A stretch of 64,000 bases of DNA from Enterococcus plantarum (GTDB lineage Bacteria; Bacillota; Bacilli; Lactobacillales; Enterococcaceae): positions 1-64,000 of the forward strand of contig NZ_MIKA01000007.1 in NCBI RefSeq assembly GCF_001730295.1, written 5' to 3'. Position 1 is the first letter of the stretch, and each line of letters begins with the position of its first letter. The notes under the pieces were generated by a model. It ran no database searches. It had not been told where the DNA came from and saw only the letters and a list, made by a program, of their open reading frames with translations. A program made the translations under genes and the position numbers. Below, piece by piece: positions 1 through 8,906 of the stretch.

Positions 1-140
1 ATAGGACATCTTGATTTCCCCTTTTGATTGGTTTTCGTCGACTTAATTCTAAAGGATATCAGGGTGTCTTTTCTAGTATTTTGCATTAAAAAAGATGTCG
101 GTGATTGTTCACCAACATCAGAAAGTATAGAGCCGTTAAA

Positions 141-167
141 AGGCGAGACCGTGGTCTCGTCTTTTTG
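141..167 (+). terminator. Rho-independent terminator of an upstream gene
   Basis: The arms CGAGAC (144-149) and GTCTCG (154-159) form a hairpin followed by a T-rich run. It closes a gene lying left of the window. I see no coding region in 1-140. Confidence 0.75.
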
Positions 168-207
168 TTTGTTTCGAATGATTATGCAATGAATTCTGAT
201 TGTTAGG

Positions 208-236
208 TTGAACTAGTAAAATAGAAAGTATATAAT
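208..236 (+). promoter_or_regulatory. Sigma-A promoter of the cysteine desulfurase-thiI pair
   Basis: TTGAAC at 208-213 and TATAAT at 231-236 are separated by 17 bp, a near-consensus housekeeping promoter 35 bp before the start codon at 271. Confidence 0.75.
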
Positions 237-270
237 AGGAAAGAATTTCAAAAGAAGAAGGTTTTTTTAA

Positions 271-1419
271 ATGATATATTTTGACAACAGCGCAACAACA
301 CCGATTTACCCTCAAGCTTTAGATACATATATAAAAGTCAGTCAACGAATTATTGGAAATCCGTCTAGTTTGCATGACATAGGTAATCAAGCAAATCGTT
401 TAATGGAACAAGCCCGTAAGCAAATAGCAGATTTGATCGAAGTGAAGCCAGATGAGATTTTTTTTACAAGCGGTGGAACTGAAGGGGATAATTGGGTGCT
501 GAAAGGAACAGCTGTAGAGAAAAAAACGTTTGGTCGCCATATTATTATTTCAGCTATTGAACATCCTGCTGTTGCTGAAACAGCAAGGCAGCTTGCAGAG
601 AATGGGTTTGAAGTTTCCATCGCACCTGTTGATGAACGTGGATTTGTGATAGTGGATGAATTAGCCAAGTTGATTCGCAAAGATACGATCCTTGTTTCCA
701 TTATGGCGGTCAATAACGAGATAGGCTCGATCCAGCCAATTCAAGCAATTAGTAATTGCCTAGCAGACTATCCATCAATTCATTTTCATGTTGATGCTGT
801 TCAAGCTATTGGCAAAGTTGCTCAAGAACAATGGTTGACGCCTCGAGTTGATTTCGCTACATTTTCTGCTCATAAATTTCACGGTCCCAGAGGAATAGGG
901 TTTATTTATTGGAAACACGGTCGTAAACTTGCACCGCTTTTAACTGGTGGCGGGCAAGAAAATGATCAAAGAAGTGGAACTGAAAATGTGGCTGGAATTG
1001 TTTCTATGGCGAAAGCTTTACGTTTATATAAAGATAAAAACGCAGAAAAACCAGAGCATACTGGAACTATTCGGCGATATTTGCTTGAGGCATTACAAGA
1101 ATATCCGAATGTCAGAGTATTTTCAAAAGAAACTGCGGACTTCGCCCCTCATATTTTATGTTTTGCGTTAAAAGGAATTCGAGGAGAAGTACTTGTACAT
1201 GCATTAGAGGAAAAACTAATCTACACTTCAACAACTAGTGCATGCTCCAGTCGAAAGAAAATGACCAGTAGCACATTACATGCTATGAAAGTACCTGATT
1301 CGTTCGCAACGTCGGCCATACGGGTTAGCTTGGACGAATCGAATACAATTGCAGAAGCGGAACAGTTTATGATTATTTTTAATCAACTATATAAAAAGTT
1401 CCTAGTGTTAAATAGCTAA
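271..1419 (+). CDS. Cysteine desulfurase (NifS/IscS family, PLP-dependent)
   Basis: Converts cysteine to alanine and passes persulfide sulfur to an acceptor; next to thiI the expected acceptor is ThiI, for 4-thiouridine formation in tRNA. The 382-aa protein is a class V aminotransferase fold: His98 in the EHPAV motif over the PLP ring, the PLP lysine K202 in SAHKFHG, and the catalytic-loop Cys C325 in SACSS. The length fits the short Firmicutes NifS-like desulfurases dedicated to thiolation. The start at 271 follows an AAGAAGAAGG ribosome site. thiI begins 43 bp downstream with no terminator between, so the two are probably one transcript. A role in Fe-S assembly is possible, but no suf or isc genes are nearby. 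Confidence 0.92.
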   Translation: MIYFDNSATTPIYPQALDTYIKVSQRIIGNPSSLHDIGNQANRLMEQARKQIADLIEVKPDEIFFTSGGTEGDNWVLKGTAVEKKTFGRHIIISAIEHPAVAETARQLAENGFEVSIAPVDERGFVIVDELAKLIRKDTILVSIMAVNNEIGSIQPIQAISNCLADYPSIHFHVDAVQAIGKVAQEQWLTPRVDFATFSAHKFHGPRGIGFIYWKHGRKLAPLLTGGGQENDQRSGTENVAGIVSMAKALRLYKDKNAEKPEHTGTIRRYLLEALQEYPNVRVFSKETADFAPHILCFALKGIRGEVLVHALEEKLIYTSTTSACSSRKKMTSSTLHAMKVPDSFATSAIRVSLDESNTIAEAEQFMIIFNQLYKKFLVLNS

Positions 1420-1462
1420 GAAAGAAAAAAAATCAAGCGTTATAGAAAAGGATTGAACAATT

Positions 1463-2668
1463 GTGAACTATACTGAAATTATGATTCGCTACGGTGAACT
1501 TTCAACTAAAGGAAAAAATAGGAAAATATTTATTTCCCAACTAGCACAAAACGTCAAAAGAGTACTTGGTGATTTTCCAGCTGTCAAAATCCATGCTGAT
1601 CGTGATCGGATGCACCTATTATTAAATGGTGAAGACAGCGCTAAAATCTTACCCAAATTAGAAAAAGTCTTTGGTATCCAAACCTTTTCGCCAAGCGTAC
1701 GTGTCGAAAAAACAATGCCAGCAATTCGTGAAATGGTTCAAACCATGATCCAATCTGCTTACCAACCAGGTCAAACATTCAAAATTACTTCTAAAAGGTC
1801 TGACCATAGTTTTGAATTAGATACAAATGAATTGAATCGAGAACTTGGCGGTGCCGTTTTTGAAATTTTCCCAGAGATAACTGTCCAAATGAAAAAGCCA
1901 AACATTGAAATTCGTGTAGAAATCCGCAAAGAAGGAGCATACTTATCTTATGAAACGATTCGTGGCGCTGGTGGATTACCTGTTGGAACGAGTGGACGTG
2001 GTATGTTAATGCTCTCTGGTGGAATTGATTCGCCAGTTGCGGGGTATTTATCAATGAAACGCGGTGTAGAAGTGGAAGCTGTTCATTTCGCTAGCCCACC
2101 ATACACAAGTGAGCAGGCGTTACAAAAAGCGAAGGACTTAGCTGCTAAAATCGCCCCTTATGCTGGTAGTATCCAATTTATTGAAGTTCCATTCACTGAA
2201 ATCCAGGAAGAAATCAAACGAGTAGTTCCAGAAGGTTATCTAATGACGGTGACACGCCGAATGATGCTACGTTTGACTGATGCGATACGTGCTGCAAGAA
2301 AGGGCTTAGTAATCATCAATGGAGAATCATTGGGGCAAGTAGCATCACAAACCTTACAAAGTATGGTTGCAATCAACGAAGTGACGACAACGCCGATTAT
2401 TCGCCCAGTCGTATCGATGGACAAGGGGGAAATCATCGAAATCGCTGAAAAAATCGATACCTTTGAGTTAGCAATCCAACCATTTGAAGATTGCTGTACG
2501 ATTTTTGCACCGCCACAACCTAAAACAAGACCTAAATTAGACAAAGCTCAAGCCTATGAAGCTAGACTGGATATAGAAGGGTTGATGGCCCGATCAATGG
2601 CTGGTTTAAAAGTTAGTGAAATAACTGAACAAAGTGAACAAAACAAAGAATTTTCTGATTTGCTATAA
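1463..2668 (+). CDS. thiI: tRNA 4-thiouridine synthase ThiI
   Basis: Adenylates and thiolates U8 of tRNA using sulfur from the upstream desulfurase; in some bacteria it also supplies thiazole sulfur. The 401-aa protein begins with a ferredoxin-like domain, then a THUMP domain (about residues 60-165), then a PP-loop ATPase domain with [10 protein letters not shown] near residues 184-193. It lacks the C-terminal rhodanese domain of E. coli ThiI, which is usual in Firmicutes. GTG is chosen as start because it gives the canonical [19 protein letters not shown]-terminus with a purine-rich AAAAGGA site upstream. Confidence 0.95.
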   Translation: MNYTEIMIRYGELSTKGKNRKIFISQLAQNVKRVLGDFPAVKIHADRDRMHLLLNGEDSAKILPKLEKVFGIQTFSPSVRVEKTMPAIREMVQTMIQSAYQPGQTFKITSKRSDHSFELDTNELNRELGGAVFEIFPEITVQMKKPNIEIRVEIRKEGAYLSYETIRGAGGLPVGTSGRGMLMLSGGIDSPVAGYLSMKRGVEVEAVHFASPPYTSEQALQKAKDLAAKIAPYAGSIQFIEVPFTEIQEEIKRVVPEGYLMTVTRRMMLRLTDAIRAARKGLVIINGESLGQVASQTLQSMVAINEVTTTPIIRPVVSMDKGEIIEIAEKIDTFELAIQPFEDCCTIFAPPQPKTRPKLDKAQAYEARLDIEGLMARSMAGLKVSEITEQSEQNKEFSDLL

Positions 2669-2676
2669 AAGCTAGA

Positions 2677-2715
2677 AGAACAGACTTGATAACGTTATCG
2701 ATTCTGTTCTTTTTT
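2677..2715 (+). terminator. Terminator after thiI
   Basis: The arms AGAACAGA (2677-2684) and TCTGTTCT (2703-2710) enclose a second palindrome, GATAACGTTATC (2688-2699), and a T run follows. This gives a long stem closing the desulfurase-thiI transcript. Confidence 0.8.
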
Positions 2716-2757
2716 ATTAGTTTTTTTCTAATAGCTCCTATTTTTTTCACAAACAAG

Positions 2758-2786
2758 TTGCCCACGACTTGTAAGCATGATAAACT
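2758..2786 (+). promoter_or_regulatory. Probable promoter of rex
   Basis: TTGCCC (2758-2763) and TAAACT (2781-2786) have 17-bp spacing. The AT-rich sequence TATAAATATATATATG follows directly, so the exact -10 is uncertain. Confidence 0.45.
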
Positions 2787-2828
2787 ATAAATATATATAT
2801 GTGAAATGAGTAACAAGGAGGCTAGGAA

Positions 2829-3482
2829 ATGAAGGAATTACTTAAAGAAAAAACAATGCCTAAAGCGACAGCCAAGCGGTTGCCGTTGTACTTGCGATAT
2901 TTGAAAATGCTAGGAGATTCTGGTGTAACGCGAATCAAATCAAAAGAATTTAGTGACGTGATTCAAGTCCCACCCGCAACCATTCGTCGTGATTTTTCTC
3001 ACTTAGGAGAACTTGGGCGCAGTGGTTATGGCTATGATGTTCCTTACTTAATCGAGGTTTTTAGTCATATTTTGAATACACAACAAGAAAAACGGATTGC
3101 GCTAATCGGGTGTGGCAATTTAGGAAAAGCGCTAGTCAAAAATAACTTCCGAAGAAATGAAAACTTGAATATTGTTTGTGCATTTGATACTGAAAAAGAA
3201 CTTGTGGGGTTTTCTGTAGATGATATCATCATACAACCAATGGAAAATCTAACTGAAGAAGTCAAAAAAACAGGTGTCACGGTGGCTATCTCTACGGTAC
3301 CGAGCCAGTTTGCACAAGATGCGATCGATAAAATCGTCGATGCTGGTATTACAGCTATTTTGAATTTTGCTCCAGATAGAGTAACTGTGCCTCACAATGT
3401 GAATGTCCAATACATCGATTTGACAACAGAATTGCAGACGTTGATTTATTTTGATGAAACGTTTGCGAGTCAAAAAAACTAG
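2829..3482 (+). CDS. rex: Redox-sensing transcriptional repressor Rex
   Basis: Rex senses the NADH/NAD+ ratio and represses fermentation and respiration genes when NADH is low. The 217-aa protein has an N-terminal winged helix (about residues 1-80; PPATIRRDFSHLGELG is the recognition helix region) and a C-terminal Rossmann domain with GCGNLGKAL for NAD(H). Length and domain order match the family. The start at 2829 follows an AAGGAGG site. It is monocistronic here, flanked by the thiI terminator and the tpx promoter. It is a plausible controller of nearby redox genes such as tpx or sodA, but I saw no clear Rex operator. Confidence 0.95.
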   Translation: MKELLKEKTMPKATAKRLPLYLRYLKMLGDSGVTRIKSKEFSDVIQVPPATIRRDFSHLGELGRSGYGYDVPYLIEVFSHILNTQQEKRIALIGCGNLGKALVKNNFRRNENLNIVCAFDTEKELVGFSVDDIIIQPMENLTEEVKKTGVTVAISTVPSQFAQDAIDKIVDAGITAILNFAPDRVTVPHNVNVQYIDLTTELQTLIYFDETFASQKN

Positions 3483-3494
3483 AAAGCAAGAACT

Positions 3495-3523
3495 TTGTCA
3501 TCTGTTCCTACTTCCTCTATACT
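3495..3523 (+). promoter_or_regulatory. Sigma-A promoter of tpx
   Basis: TTGTCA (3495-3500), a 17-bp spacer and TATACT (3518-3523) leave an untranslated leader of about 80 nt before tpx. Confidence 0.75.
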
Positions 3524-3608
3524 AAATAAAGAGAGAGAATGTCAAATTGTTGAGTATTCGTAGCTTGAAACGCTTGCTCAGCTTTTAAATTAGAGGAGGA
3601 AAAATACA

Positions 3609-4100
3609 ATGAACGTTACAAGAAAAGGCGAAAAAGTGGAAATAATTGGAGCCCAACCCGAAGTAGGTGCTAAAGCGCCAGATTTTTCATTAGGAAATTT
3701 AAATGATGAAGTAGTAAACCTATCAGATTTCACTGGTATGCCTGTGCTGATCAGTGTTGTACCTGATATTGATACTAGAATCTGTTCACTACAAACAAAA
3801 CGCTTCAATCAAGAAGCTGCGAATGTTGAAGGTGTAAAATTTATCACGATTTCTAATAACACAAAAGAAGAGCAAGCGAATTGGTGCGCAGCTGAGGGCG
3901 TGGATATGGAAATTTTACATGATACTGAAGGTGAATTTGGTGAAGCCTATGGATTGTTTATTCCTGCAATGGGGCACTTAGCTCGTAGCATTTTTGTGAT
4001 CGATAAAGATGGTAACATAGTTTACGAAGCAATTTCAGCAGAAATTTCAGAAGAGCCTGATTATGCTACTGCGTTGGAACAGGTAAAAACGATTCTTTAA
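3609..4100 (+). CDS. tpx: Thiol peroxidase (atypical 2-Cys peroxiredoxin Tpx)
   Basis: Reduces H2O2 and alkyl hydroperoxides with electrons from thioredoxin. The 163-aa thioredoxin-fold protein carries the peroxidatic cysteine C59 in PDIDTRICSLQT and the resolving cysteine C93 in NWCAAEG, the Cys spacing typical of Tpx. The start follows a GAGGAGGAAAA ribosome site. It stands alone, with its own promoter and a strong terminator. It marks the left border of the accessory island that follows. Confidence 0.95.
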   Translation: MNVTRKGEKVEIIGAQPEVGAKAPDFSLGNLNDEVVNLSDFTGMPVLISVVPDIDTRICSLQTKRFNQEAANVEGVKFITISNNTKEEQANWCAAEGVDMEILHDTEGEFGEAYGLFIPAMGHLARSIFVIDKDGNIVYEAISAEISEEPDYATALEQVKTIL

Positions 4101-4142
4101 AAATATATAATAGAATTTTAAAAATAGAAATAAATCTTAAGA

Positions 4143-4182
4143 GTGAGTGAAGACCGTTTTTCGGTGTTCACTCATTTTTTTT
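4143..4182 (+). terminator. Terminator after tpx
   Basis: TGAGTGAAGACCG pairs with CGGTGTTCACTCA around a TTTTT loop and a T run follows. The AT-rich stretch 4183-4340 has several TATAAT-like hexamers (4288, 4309) but none has a well-placed -35, so the promoter of the following operon is not resolved. Confidence 0.8.
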
Positions 4183-4370
4183 GAATTTTAGTGGTAGTAG
4201 GTTTATGGAATGCTGAATTTTTATGTGAGAAAAGGTACTTTAATTCATGATTTTCATTTTATTTAATAACATTTGTTAATATAAGTGTATAATAAAGTAA
4301 AAATTGATTATAATATGTTGTGTATGTGTGATATTATTAGATGGATGAATATAGATTTAGGAGGATGGAA

Positions 4371-6101
4371 ATGGCGGAAAGAGTTATTAGTACAGCTAAT
4401 TTGAGTGCAATCGAAAATAATCTATCTACAATTCACAATAATATTGATGCAATGAATGGAATGATTTCTACAGTAGATGGAAATGTCCAAGTTGTTTATC
4501 AAGAACTGGCTGAATTAGCAAAAGAATTTCATGAGTATGTACAATTGGCCAACAAGCAGCATCAGGTAGAAATAGCAGAAACTAGATTGGTAAAAATTAG
4601 ACAAGAAATCGAAAAGAAATTTGGTCATTATGGAGAAATTCGAAGAACTGTAACGGGTGTTTTGCAAGCGGATGATTTAGAACTTATAAGAAAAGAAACA
4701 ATAGAATCAGCTACAGAAGAATTAATGCTCTCTGCACCAGGTTATTGGTTAGCGCCTTGTTTGGTCGCCATCTCTGCATGGATAAGTGATAAACAAGATT
4801 TGGCTAAAAGAGCTGTTAGGGAAGCTATACGCCGAGATGATGAGAAAACATCGTTATTGTTTGCTTTGATTTGTCGCCGGGCGGATAGAAAAGCTGCTAG
4901 CTTAAAATGGACACAACGGTATTTTGCTAACCAAAATGAAGAAGAGCTAGATAGAGAAACGATTATTATTATTGATGCATTCGCAAGTGGCTTGTTAGGA
5001 ATGGATTCTGAAGGGCTGATCTCTAGACAATTAATGGACTGGTTAGAAAGTATTTCTGATAAAGATGGATTTGAAGAGCAGTTGATTATGCAATGGTCCG
5101 ATGCAATTAAACTTCACACACCTGATGAAATAAGGTCAGACTATCCATATTTAAAAAAATATAGTTCTACTTGGCTTAAGCTTGAGAATGTGTTAAAAGG
5201 TGCCAATTTACATGAAGTGATTTTTGATTATTTTCAAGGGATTTTCAACAAAGAAACGTCTAAGAGAAAATTAGTTGAACAATTAGATGACATTCTTTTT
5301 ACATTAGTAAGTGATTTTGATGAGGAAGAAATTCCATTTAGGGAAGATGAAAGACTGAATGAATTGATTATTGACCGTGGTGGCGATGAAGCAGCGGCGA
5401 AGAGAGGGATGAACGTAGAAAAAACTATATTTGCTACGAAGAAAGATTTTTCACAACTGTTAACAGATGTTGCGATGAAACCAGAAAATTCAGGGGCGAG
5501 TGCTTCAACGCAAAAATTTGCTATTGCATTGTCGAAAGAATGGATTATGAATGCATACAATGACGTAATAGCAGAAAACAGAGCAAAGGTTCCAACCAAA
5601 GTTCAGTGTGTAGTAAATAAGTTTGTATTTACGTCGACTGATGGTAGTGGAGAAGAAAAAATACTCTCAGAATATGATGAGTTTGTGGTATCCGAAAGAG
5701 AGAAGAAATTAGCTGATTTAGTTTTACCTAATATTCGTGAATATGGTTTACAGATTGGCGCACTGGTTGGGGGAATTGGGTTATTGATGATGATAACTGG
5801 AAATCCTTTAGTCGGAATTTTAGCTGTTATAGCTGGTATTTGGGTGGCAAGTAGTTCTTTCAACGAGAAAAAAAGGATGGTTAAGCTCAGAGCGCAAGTG
5901 ATAACGGAATATGAACAACAAATAACAACAGGAAAAGAAATTATCCGTGCTATTTTAGCTGAAATTGTCGATTTTAGACAGGAATTTGAATTAACAGATG
6001 CTAAAGGAAACGAAGTAATAGAATATCTTGAGCAAATTTCACCGGATCAGTATGTACAAAAATTATCTGGATCGATTCGTCGAGTAAAAGTAAAGGAATA
6101 A
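4371..6101 (+). CDS. Unknown coiled-coil membrane protein, first gene of the AAA+ operon
   Basis: I do not recognise a named family. The 576-aa protein starts with a long heptad-like helical stretch (about residues 1-90, with STANLSAIENNLSTIHNNI near the start), continues as an acidic, mostly helical region, and near its C-terminus has a hydrophobic hairpin (about residues 459-494, rich in G, I, L and V) that should cross the membrane twice. A charged helical tail follows. ATG at 4371 is preferred to ATG at 4341 because AGGAGG at 4359-4364 lies 6 bp before it. It is 11 bp upstream of the zinc-ribbon gene. It may be the membrane anchor or scaffold of the AAA+ complex; that is inference from context only. 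Confidence 0.8.
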   Translation: MAERVISTANLSAIENNLSTIHNNIDAMNGMISTVDGNVQVVYQELAELAKEFHEYVQLANKQHQVEIAETRLVKIRQEIEKKFGHYGEIRRTVTGVLQADDLELIRKETIESATEELMLSAPGYWLAPCLVAISAWISDKQDLAKRAVREAIRRDDEKTSLLFALICRRADRKAASLKWTQRYFANQNEEELDRETIIIIDAFASGLLGMDSEGLISRQLMDWLESISDKDGFEEQLIMQWSDAIKLHTPDEIRSDYPYLKKYSSTWLKLENVLKGANLHEVIFDYFQGIFNKETSKRKLVEQLDDILFTLVSDFDEEEIPFREDERLNELIIDRGGDEAAAKRGMNVEKTIFATKKDFSQLLTDVAMKPENSGASASTQKFAIALSKEWIMNAYNDVIAENRAKVPTKVQCVVNKFVFTSTDGSGEEKILSEYDEFVVSEREKKLADLVLPNIREYGLQIGALVGGIGLLMMITGNPLVGILAVIAGIWVASSSFNEKKRMVKLRAQVITEYEQQITTGKEIIRAILAEIVDFRQEFELTDAKGNEVIEYLEQISPDQYVQKLSGSIRRVKVKE

Positions 6102-6112
6102 AGGAGAAGGAA

Positions 6113-6316
6113 ATGAAAAAGTGTGCGAATTGTGAAAATCTAATCAGTCAAGAGTCTATTTATTGCCAGAATTGTGAAAAAGATTTACCTAATATGGCAA
6201 ATGGAGAGTATAAACATAAAGTGAACATGGAAGAAAATTCATTTGCTAATGGATTACCAACTTGGGATATTGTTCCACCAGAGGCAGTCGTAGTAAGAAG
6301 GAAAAGAAAAATATGA
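6113..6316 (+). CDS. Small zinc-ribbon protein
   Basis: The 67-aa protein has two CxxC pairs, C4/C7 and C18/C21, which form a classic zinc ribbon. A polar linker follows, and the C-terminus has a Trp-Asp/Pro-Pro motif (PTWDIVPPEAVVVRRKRK) ending in basic residues. The short aromatic-proline tail looks like a docking peptide for a partner protein. An AAGGAGAAGG site precedes the start. Its stop overlaps the start of the next gene in an ATGA junction, implying translational coupling. The function is unknown; an adaptor for the AAA+ protein is an inference. Confidence 0.8.
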   Translation: MKKCANCENLISQESIYCQNCEKDLPNMANGEYKHKVNMEENSFANGLPTWDIVPPEAVVVRRKRKI

Positions 6317-6753
6317 AGAGCCCCACAATTTATAAAGAATGGGTAGAGTGTTTTCAACTATTAAAAGATTCTTGTAATGACAATGAAGTGTTGGAAGCGA
6401 TGAAACAGGGAGAAATTGAATGGCAATCAGGTATTGCCGAAAGATTTACAAAACAACTTTTTGATGTTGTGAATCATCGATTGGTTTTCGCAACGGATAA
6501 ATTTCAAAAGAGTCAAGCAAATGGGAGTGGAAACGAAGGTAGATACATTCAAGCATTGTTAGCCCTTAGAAAAGAGTTGCAGAATATTGAAAAAGTAGTG
6601 ACGATACCTGTTATTCCAGAAAAGGAACAACAACGTTTTAAAGAGTTAGTAAGAGAACATACTGATCGTATACAAAAATCATTAGAAGATAGTGCAAAGA
6701 GCGATTATTCTGGAAAAATGTCGAGTATTGTCAAAAATCATAAAGTAAATTGA
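6313..6753 (+). CDS. Small helical protein of unknown function in the AAA+ operon
   Basis: A 146-aa, highly charged and mainly helical protein with no recognised motif, signal or membrane segment. The start at 6313 overlaps the zinc-ribbon stop (ATGA) and has a purine-rich GAAGGAAAAG site upstream; a longer in-frame start at 6262 lacks such a site. It ends 13 bp before the AAA+ gene. Tight coupling on both sides suggests it is made in step with the zinc ribbon and the ATPase. Confidence 0.75.
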   Translation: MKSPTIYKEWVECFQLLKDSCNDNEVLEAMKQGEIEWQSGIAERFTKQLFDVVNHRLVFATDKFQKSQANGSGNEGRYIQALLALRKELQNIEKVVTIPVIPEKEQQRFKELVREHTDRIQKSLEDSAKSDYSGKMSSIVKNHKVN

Positions 6754-6766
6754 AGGAGTAAGTATT

Positions 6767-8341
6767 ATGGGGAGTATAAATGAATGCAAAGATTTGATGA
6801 GAAGATACTCAATTGCGCGTATTCCATTAATCGTAATTAATACGATTGAACGCGCAAGAACATTGGAAATATTAGAAGGAGTTTCACAAGAGTTAGCATT
6901 ACCTTTTTATGTCCATACATTATCTAAAGGAATCTATGATTTAACTAGTGAGAAGCTATTAACAGAAGATAAATCATATTATGCAGCGATAGATTTTATG
7001 AGTGAACAAATGAAAAAGAAACAGAATTTAACACTTGTATTAACGGAAGTACCAGATTTATCAAATGACAATTCCGAAGCAAAACAACTATTGGATTTAG
7101 TAACTTTAGCAAATGAATCTGGTGGATCAATCGTGATCTTTTCAACGAATCCTGTTTGGAATCAGTTGAAAAGATTAGGAATGATAATCAAAGTTGATTT
7201 GCCAGATGAAGAGGACATGTACAAAATTATTAAAGAATTTATTGACGAATATCGTTCAGAAATTTTGATTGAGTGGGATGATCTGGATGTTCGTGAGGCG
7301 TCATCGCTATTATCTGGTGTTACGAGGATTGAAGCTGAGAACATCATTTCTTCATTGATTGCGAATAAGTCGATAAAAAAATCAGATATGGATGAAGTAA
7401 GATTTGCTAAAGATCGATTATTTTCAGATATTTCTGGTTTAGAGAAAATAGAAATTGAAGATAGCGTCAAAAATGTTGGTGGATTACAAGGCCTAAAAAA
7501 ATGGTTAGATATAAAAAAAACATTGCTTTCACCAGAAAAAAGAGCTGAAATGAAAGTAAGAGGATTACAATCACCAAGAGGTATTTTACTTGTGGGAGTT
7601 CCTGGTTGTGGTAAATCACTTTCAGCAAAATCTATTTCAGCAAACTGGAAATTACCACTATATAGATTAGACTTTGCAACTGTTCAAGGGAGTTTCGTAG
7701 GACAGTCTGAACAACAATTAAAAGATGCGCTAACCACAGCTGAAAACGTCTCACCTTGCATATTATGGATAGACGAAATTGAAAAGGGACTTTCAGGTGC
7801 GACTTCTGGTAATGACGGCGGTGTATCTACACGTATGGTAGGACAGTTTCTATTCTGGCTTCAAGAAAGTAAAAAGCAAGTATTTGTTGTAGCCACCGCA
7901 AATGATGTAAGTTTGTTGCCATCAGAATTATTAAGACGAGGACGTTTTGATGAGCTATTTTTTGTTGATTTACCAACAGCAGAAGAAAGAAAAGATATTC
8001 TCTCTATATACATGCGTAAGTATTTAGAGCTGGATTTTGAAGGTCAACTAGCAGATTCAATTGTTGAACTAACCAATGGATTTACAGGAGCTGATTTGGA
8101 ATCTACAGTAAGAGAACTGGCTTATAATAAACTGGCTCAGAATAATTTTAGTCTAAATGAAACAACAATTTTAGAAGTATTTAAAAATGTCGTGCCACTG
8201 TCTCAAACTAGTCCAGAGAAAATCGATTCAATCAGAGAATGGGGTAAATCAAGAGCTGTACCAGCATCTGGAAAACCGATTGGTAGTGAAGTGGCATTGA
8301 AGGAGCAGCAATCACAAAAAACGCGAAAAGTATTAGTTTGA
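6767..8341 (+). CDS. AAA+ ATPase, Ycf46-like
   Basis: A 524-aa classic AAA protein. The N-terminal domain (about residues 1-230) opens with RIPLIVINTIERAR, as in the cyanobacterial/plastid Ycf46 family. The AAA module has Walker A GVPGCGKS (277-284), Walker B WIDEIEKG (334-341), sensor 1 VATAND and the arginine-finger stretch LLRRGRFDE (R390, R391, R393). A C-terminal lid domain and a short basic tail follow. All ATPase residues are present, so it should be an active oligomeric remodelling ATPase. No protease zinc motif (HExxH) is present, so it is not an FtsH protease. It lies mid-operon after a GAAGGAG site. The substrate is unknown; neighbours suggest it is the motor of a multi-protein system. 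Confidence 0.9.
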   Translation: MGSINECKDLMRRYSIARIPLIVINTIERARTLEILEGVSQELALPFYVHTLSKGIYDLTSEKLLTEDKSYYAAIDFMSEQMKKKQNLTLVLTEVPDLSNDNSEAKQLLDLVTLANESGGSIVIFSTNPVWNQLKRLGMIIKVDLPDEEDMYKIIKEFIDEYRSEILIEWDDLDVREASSLLSGVTRIEAENIISSLIANKSIKKSDMDEVRFAKDRLFSDISGLEKIEIEDSVKNVGGLQGLKKWLDIKKTLLSPEKRAEMKVRGLQSPRGILLVGVPGCGKSLSAKSISANWKLPLYRLDFATVQGSFVGQSEQQLKDALTTAENVSPCILWIDEIEKGLSGATSGNDGGVSTRMVGQFLFWLQESKKQVFVVATANDVSLLPSELLRRGRFDELFFVDLPTAEERKDILSIYMRKYLELDFEGQLADSIVELTNGFTGADLESTVRELAYNKLAQNNFSLNETTILEVFKNVVPLSQTSPEKIDSIREWGKSRAVPASGKPIGSEVALKEQQSQKTRKVLV

Positions 8342-8356
8342 TTGGAGTGAGTTTTA

Positions 8357-8839
8357 ATGCCTAGACCATTGATTAATAGAACAAATAAAAAACAAGTTGA
8401 TACAGTTTTTAATGTTAGTGAAAAAAATAAATCCTCGGTGAGTTTTGGAAATACTCAAATTGAAAAAGTACTAAGACGTAAACGGAGTAAAGAGTATGTG
8501 GATAATCTTAGCAATCTAGACAGTGGAAATGCTACTATTGCTCACAAGAAGATAGAAGAGATTTTGGCAGGTGTTGCTAAAGAAATTCCAGAAGTGGAGT
8601 TATCTGGTTTATTGTTAGGATATGTCTCGAAGTGTTATTTAGGGGATTCGTATGAGGTACATACGGTTGATATCAGTGAACAAATTATAGAGCATTATAA
8701 GAGAGGCGAGCCTCTAACAAATGGAATGGAAAAAGCAAGATCTATAGCAGTAAATCCAGCCTATGCATTCATTGAAGTTTATAGCGATTGTTGTAGAGCT
8801 GTAAGTAAAAATGGATTAGTTTCAGTTGTTAAAGGATAA
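8357..8839 (+). CDS. Unknown 160-aa protein downstream of the AAA+ ATPase
   Basis: I do not recognise this 160-aa protein. The N-terminal 50 residues are basic and polar; the rest is a compact alpha/beta region containing IEEILAGVAKEIPEVELSGL and two cysteines in SDCCRAV near the C-terminus. No signal peptide or membrane segment is visible. It starts 15 bp after the AAA+ stop with a TTGGAGTGAG site. It is the last gene before the left inverted repeat, so it is expected whichever cassette gene is downstream. Confidence 0.75.
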   Translation: MPRPLINRTNKKQVDTVFNVSEKNKSSVSFGNTQIEKVLRRKRSKEYVDNLSNLDSGNATIAHKKIEEILAGVAKEIPEVELSGLLLGYVSKCYLGDSYEVHTVDISEQIIEHYKRGEPLTNGMEKARSIAVNPAYAFIEVYSDCCRAVSKNGLVSVVKG

Positions 8840-8858
8840 AAAATTTTATAAATAAAAA

Positions 8859-8906
8859 TGAACAAAGGATAATAAGCAATTATCGGAGGTTGAGTGAAAG
8901 ATGAAA
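8859..8906 (+). repeat. Left 48-bp inverted repeat (invertible cassette boundary)
   Basis: A perfect inverted copy lies at 12180-12227. It contains the GGAGG ribosome site (8885-8889), the ATG at 8901 and the second codon AAA. It holds an internal dyad, GATAAT (8868-8873) - AAGCA - ATTATC (8879-8884), with partly matching outer arms (AAC at 8861-8863, GTT at 8889-8891). Identity stops sharply on both sides. Confidence 0.95.

Noticed and set aside
2688-2699. Palindrome GATAACGTTATC as another recombinase site
   Set aside because: It only shares the GATAA half with the cassette repeat and is explained as the inner part of the thiI terminator stem.
6767-8341. AAA+ gene as an FtsH-type membrane protease
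   Set aside because: No N-terminal membrane helix and no HExxH zinc motif; the N-terminal domain fits Ycf46-like ATPases instead.
8859-8906. The 48-bp repeat as a simple terminator or gene-duplication trace
   Set aside because: It has no stem-loop plus T run, and the genes after each copy are unrelated while identity stops right after the second codon, which a duplication would not explain.
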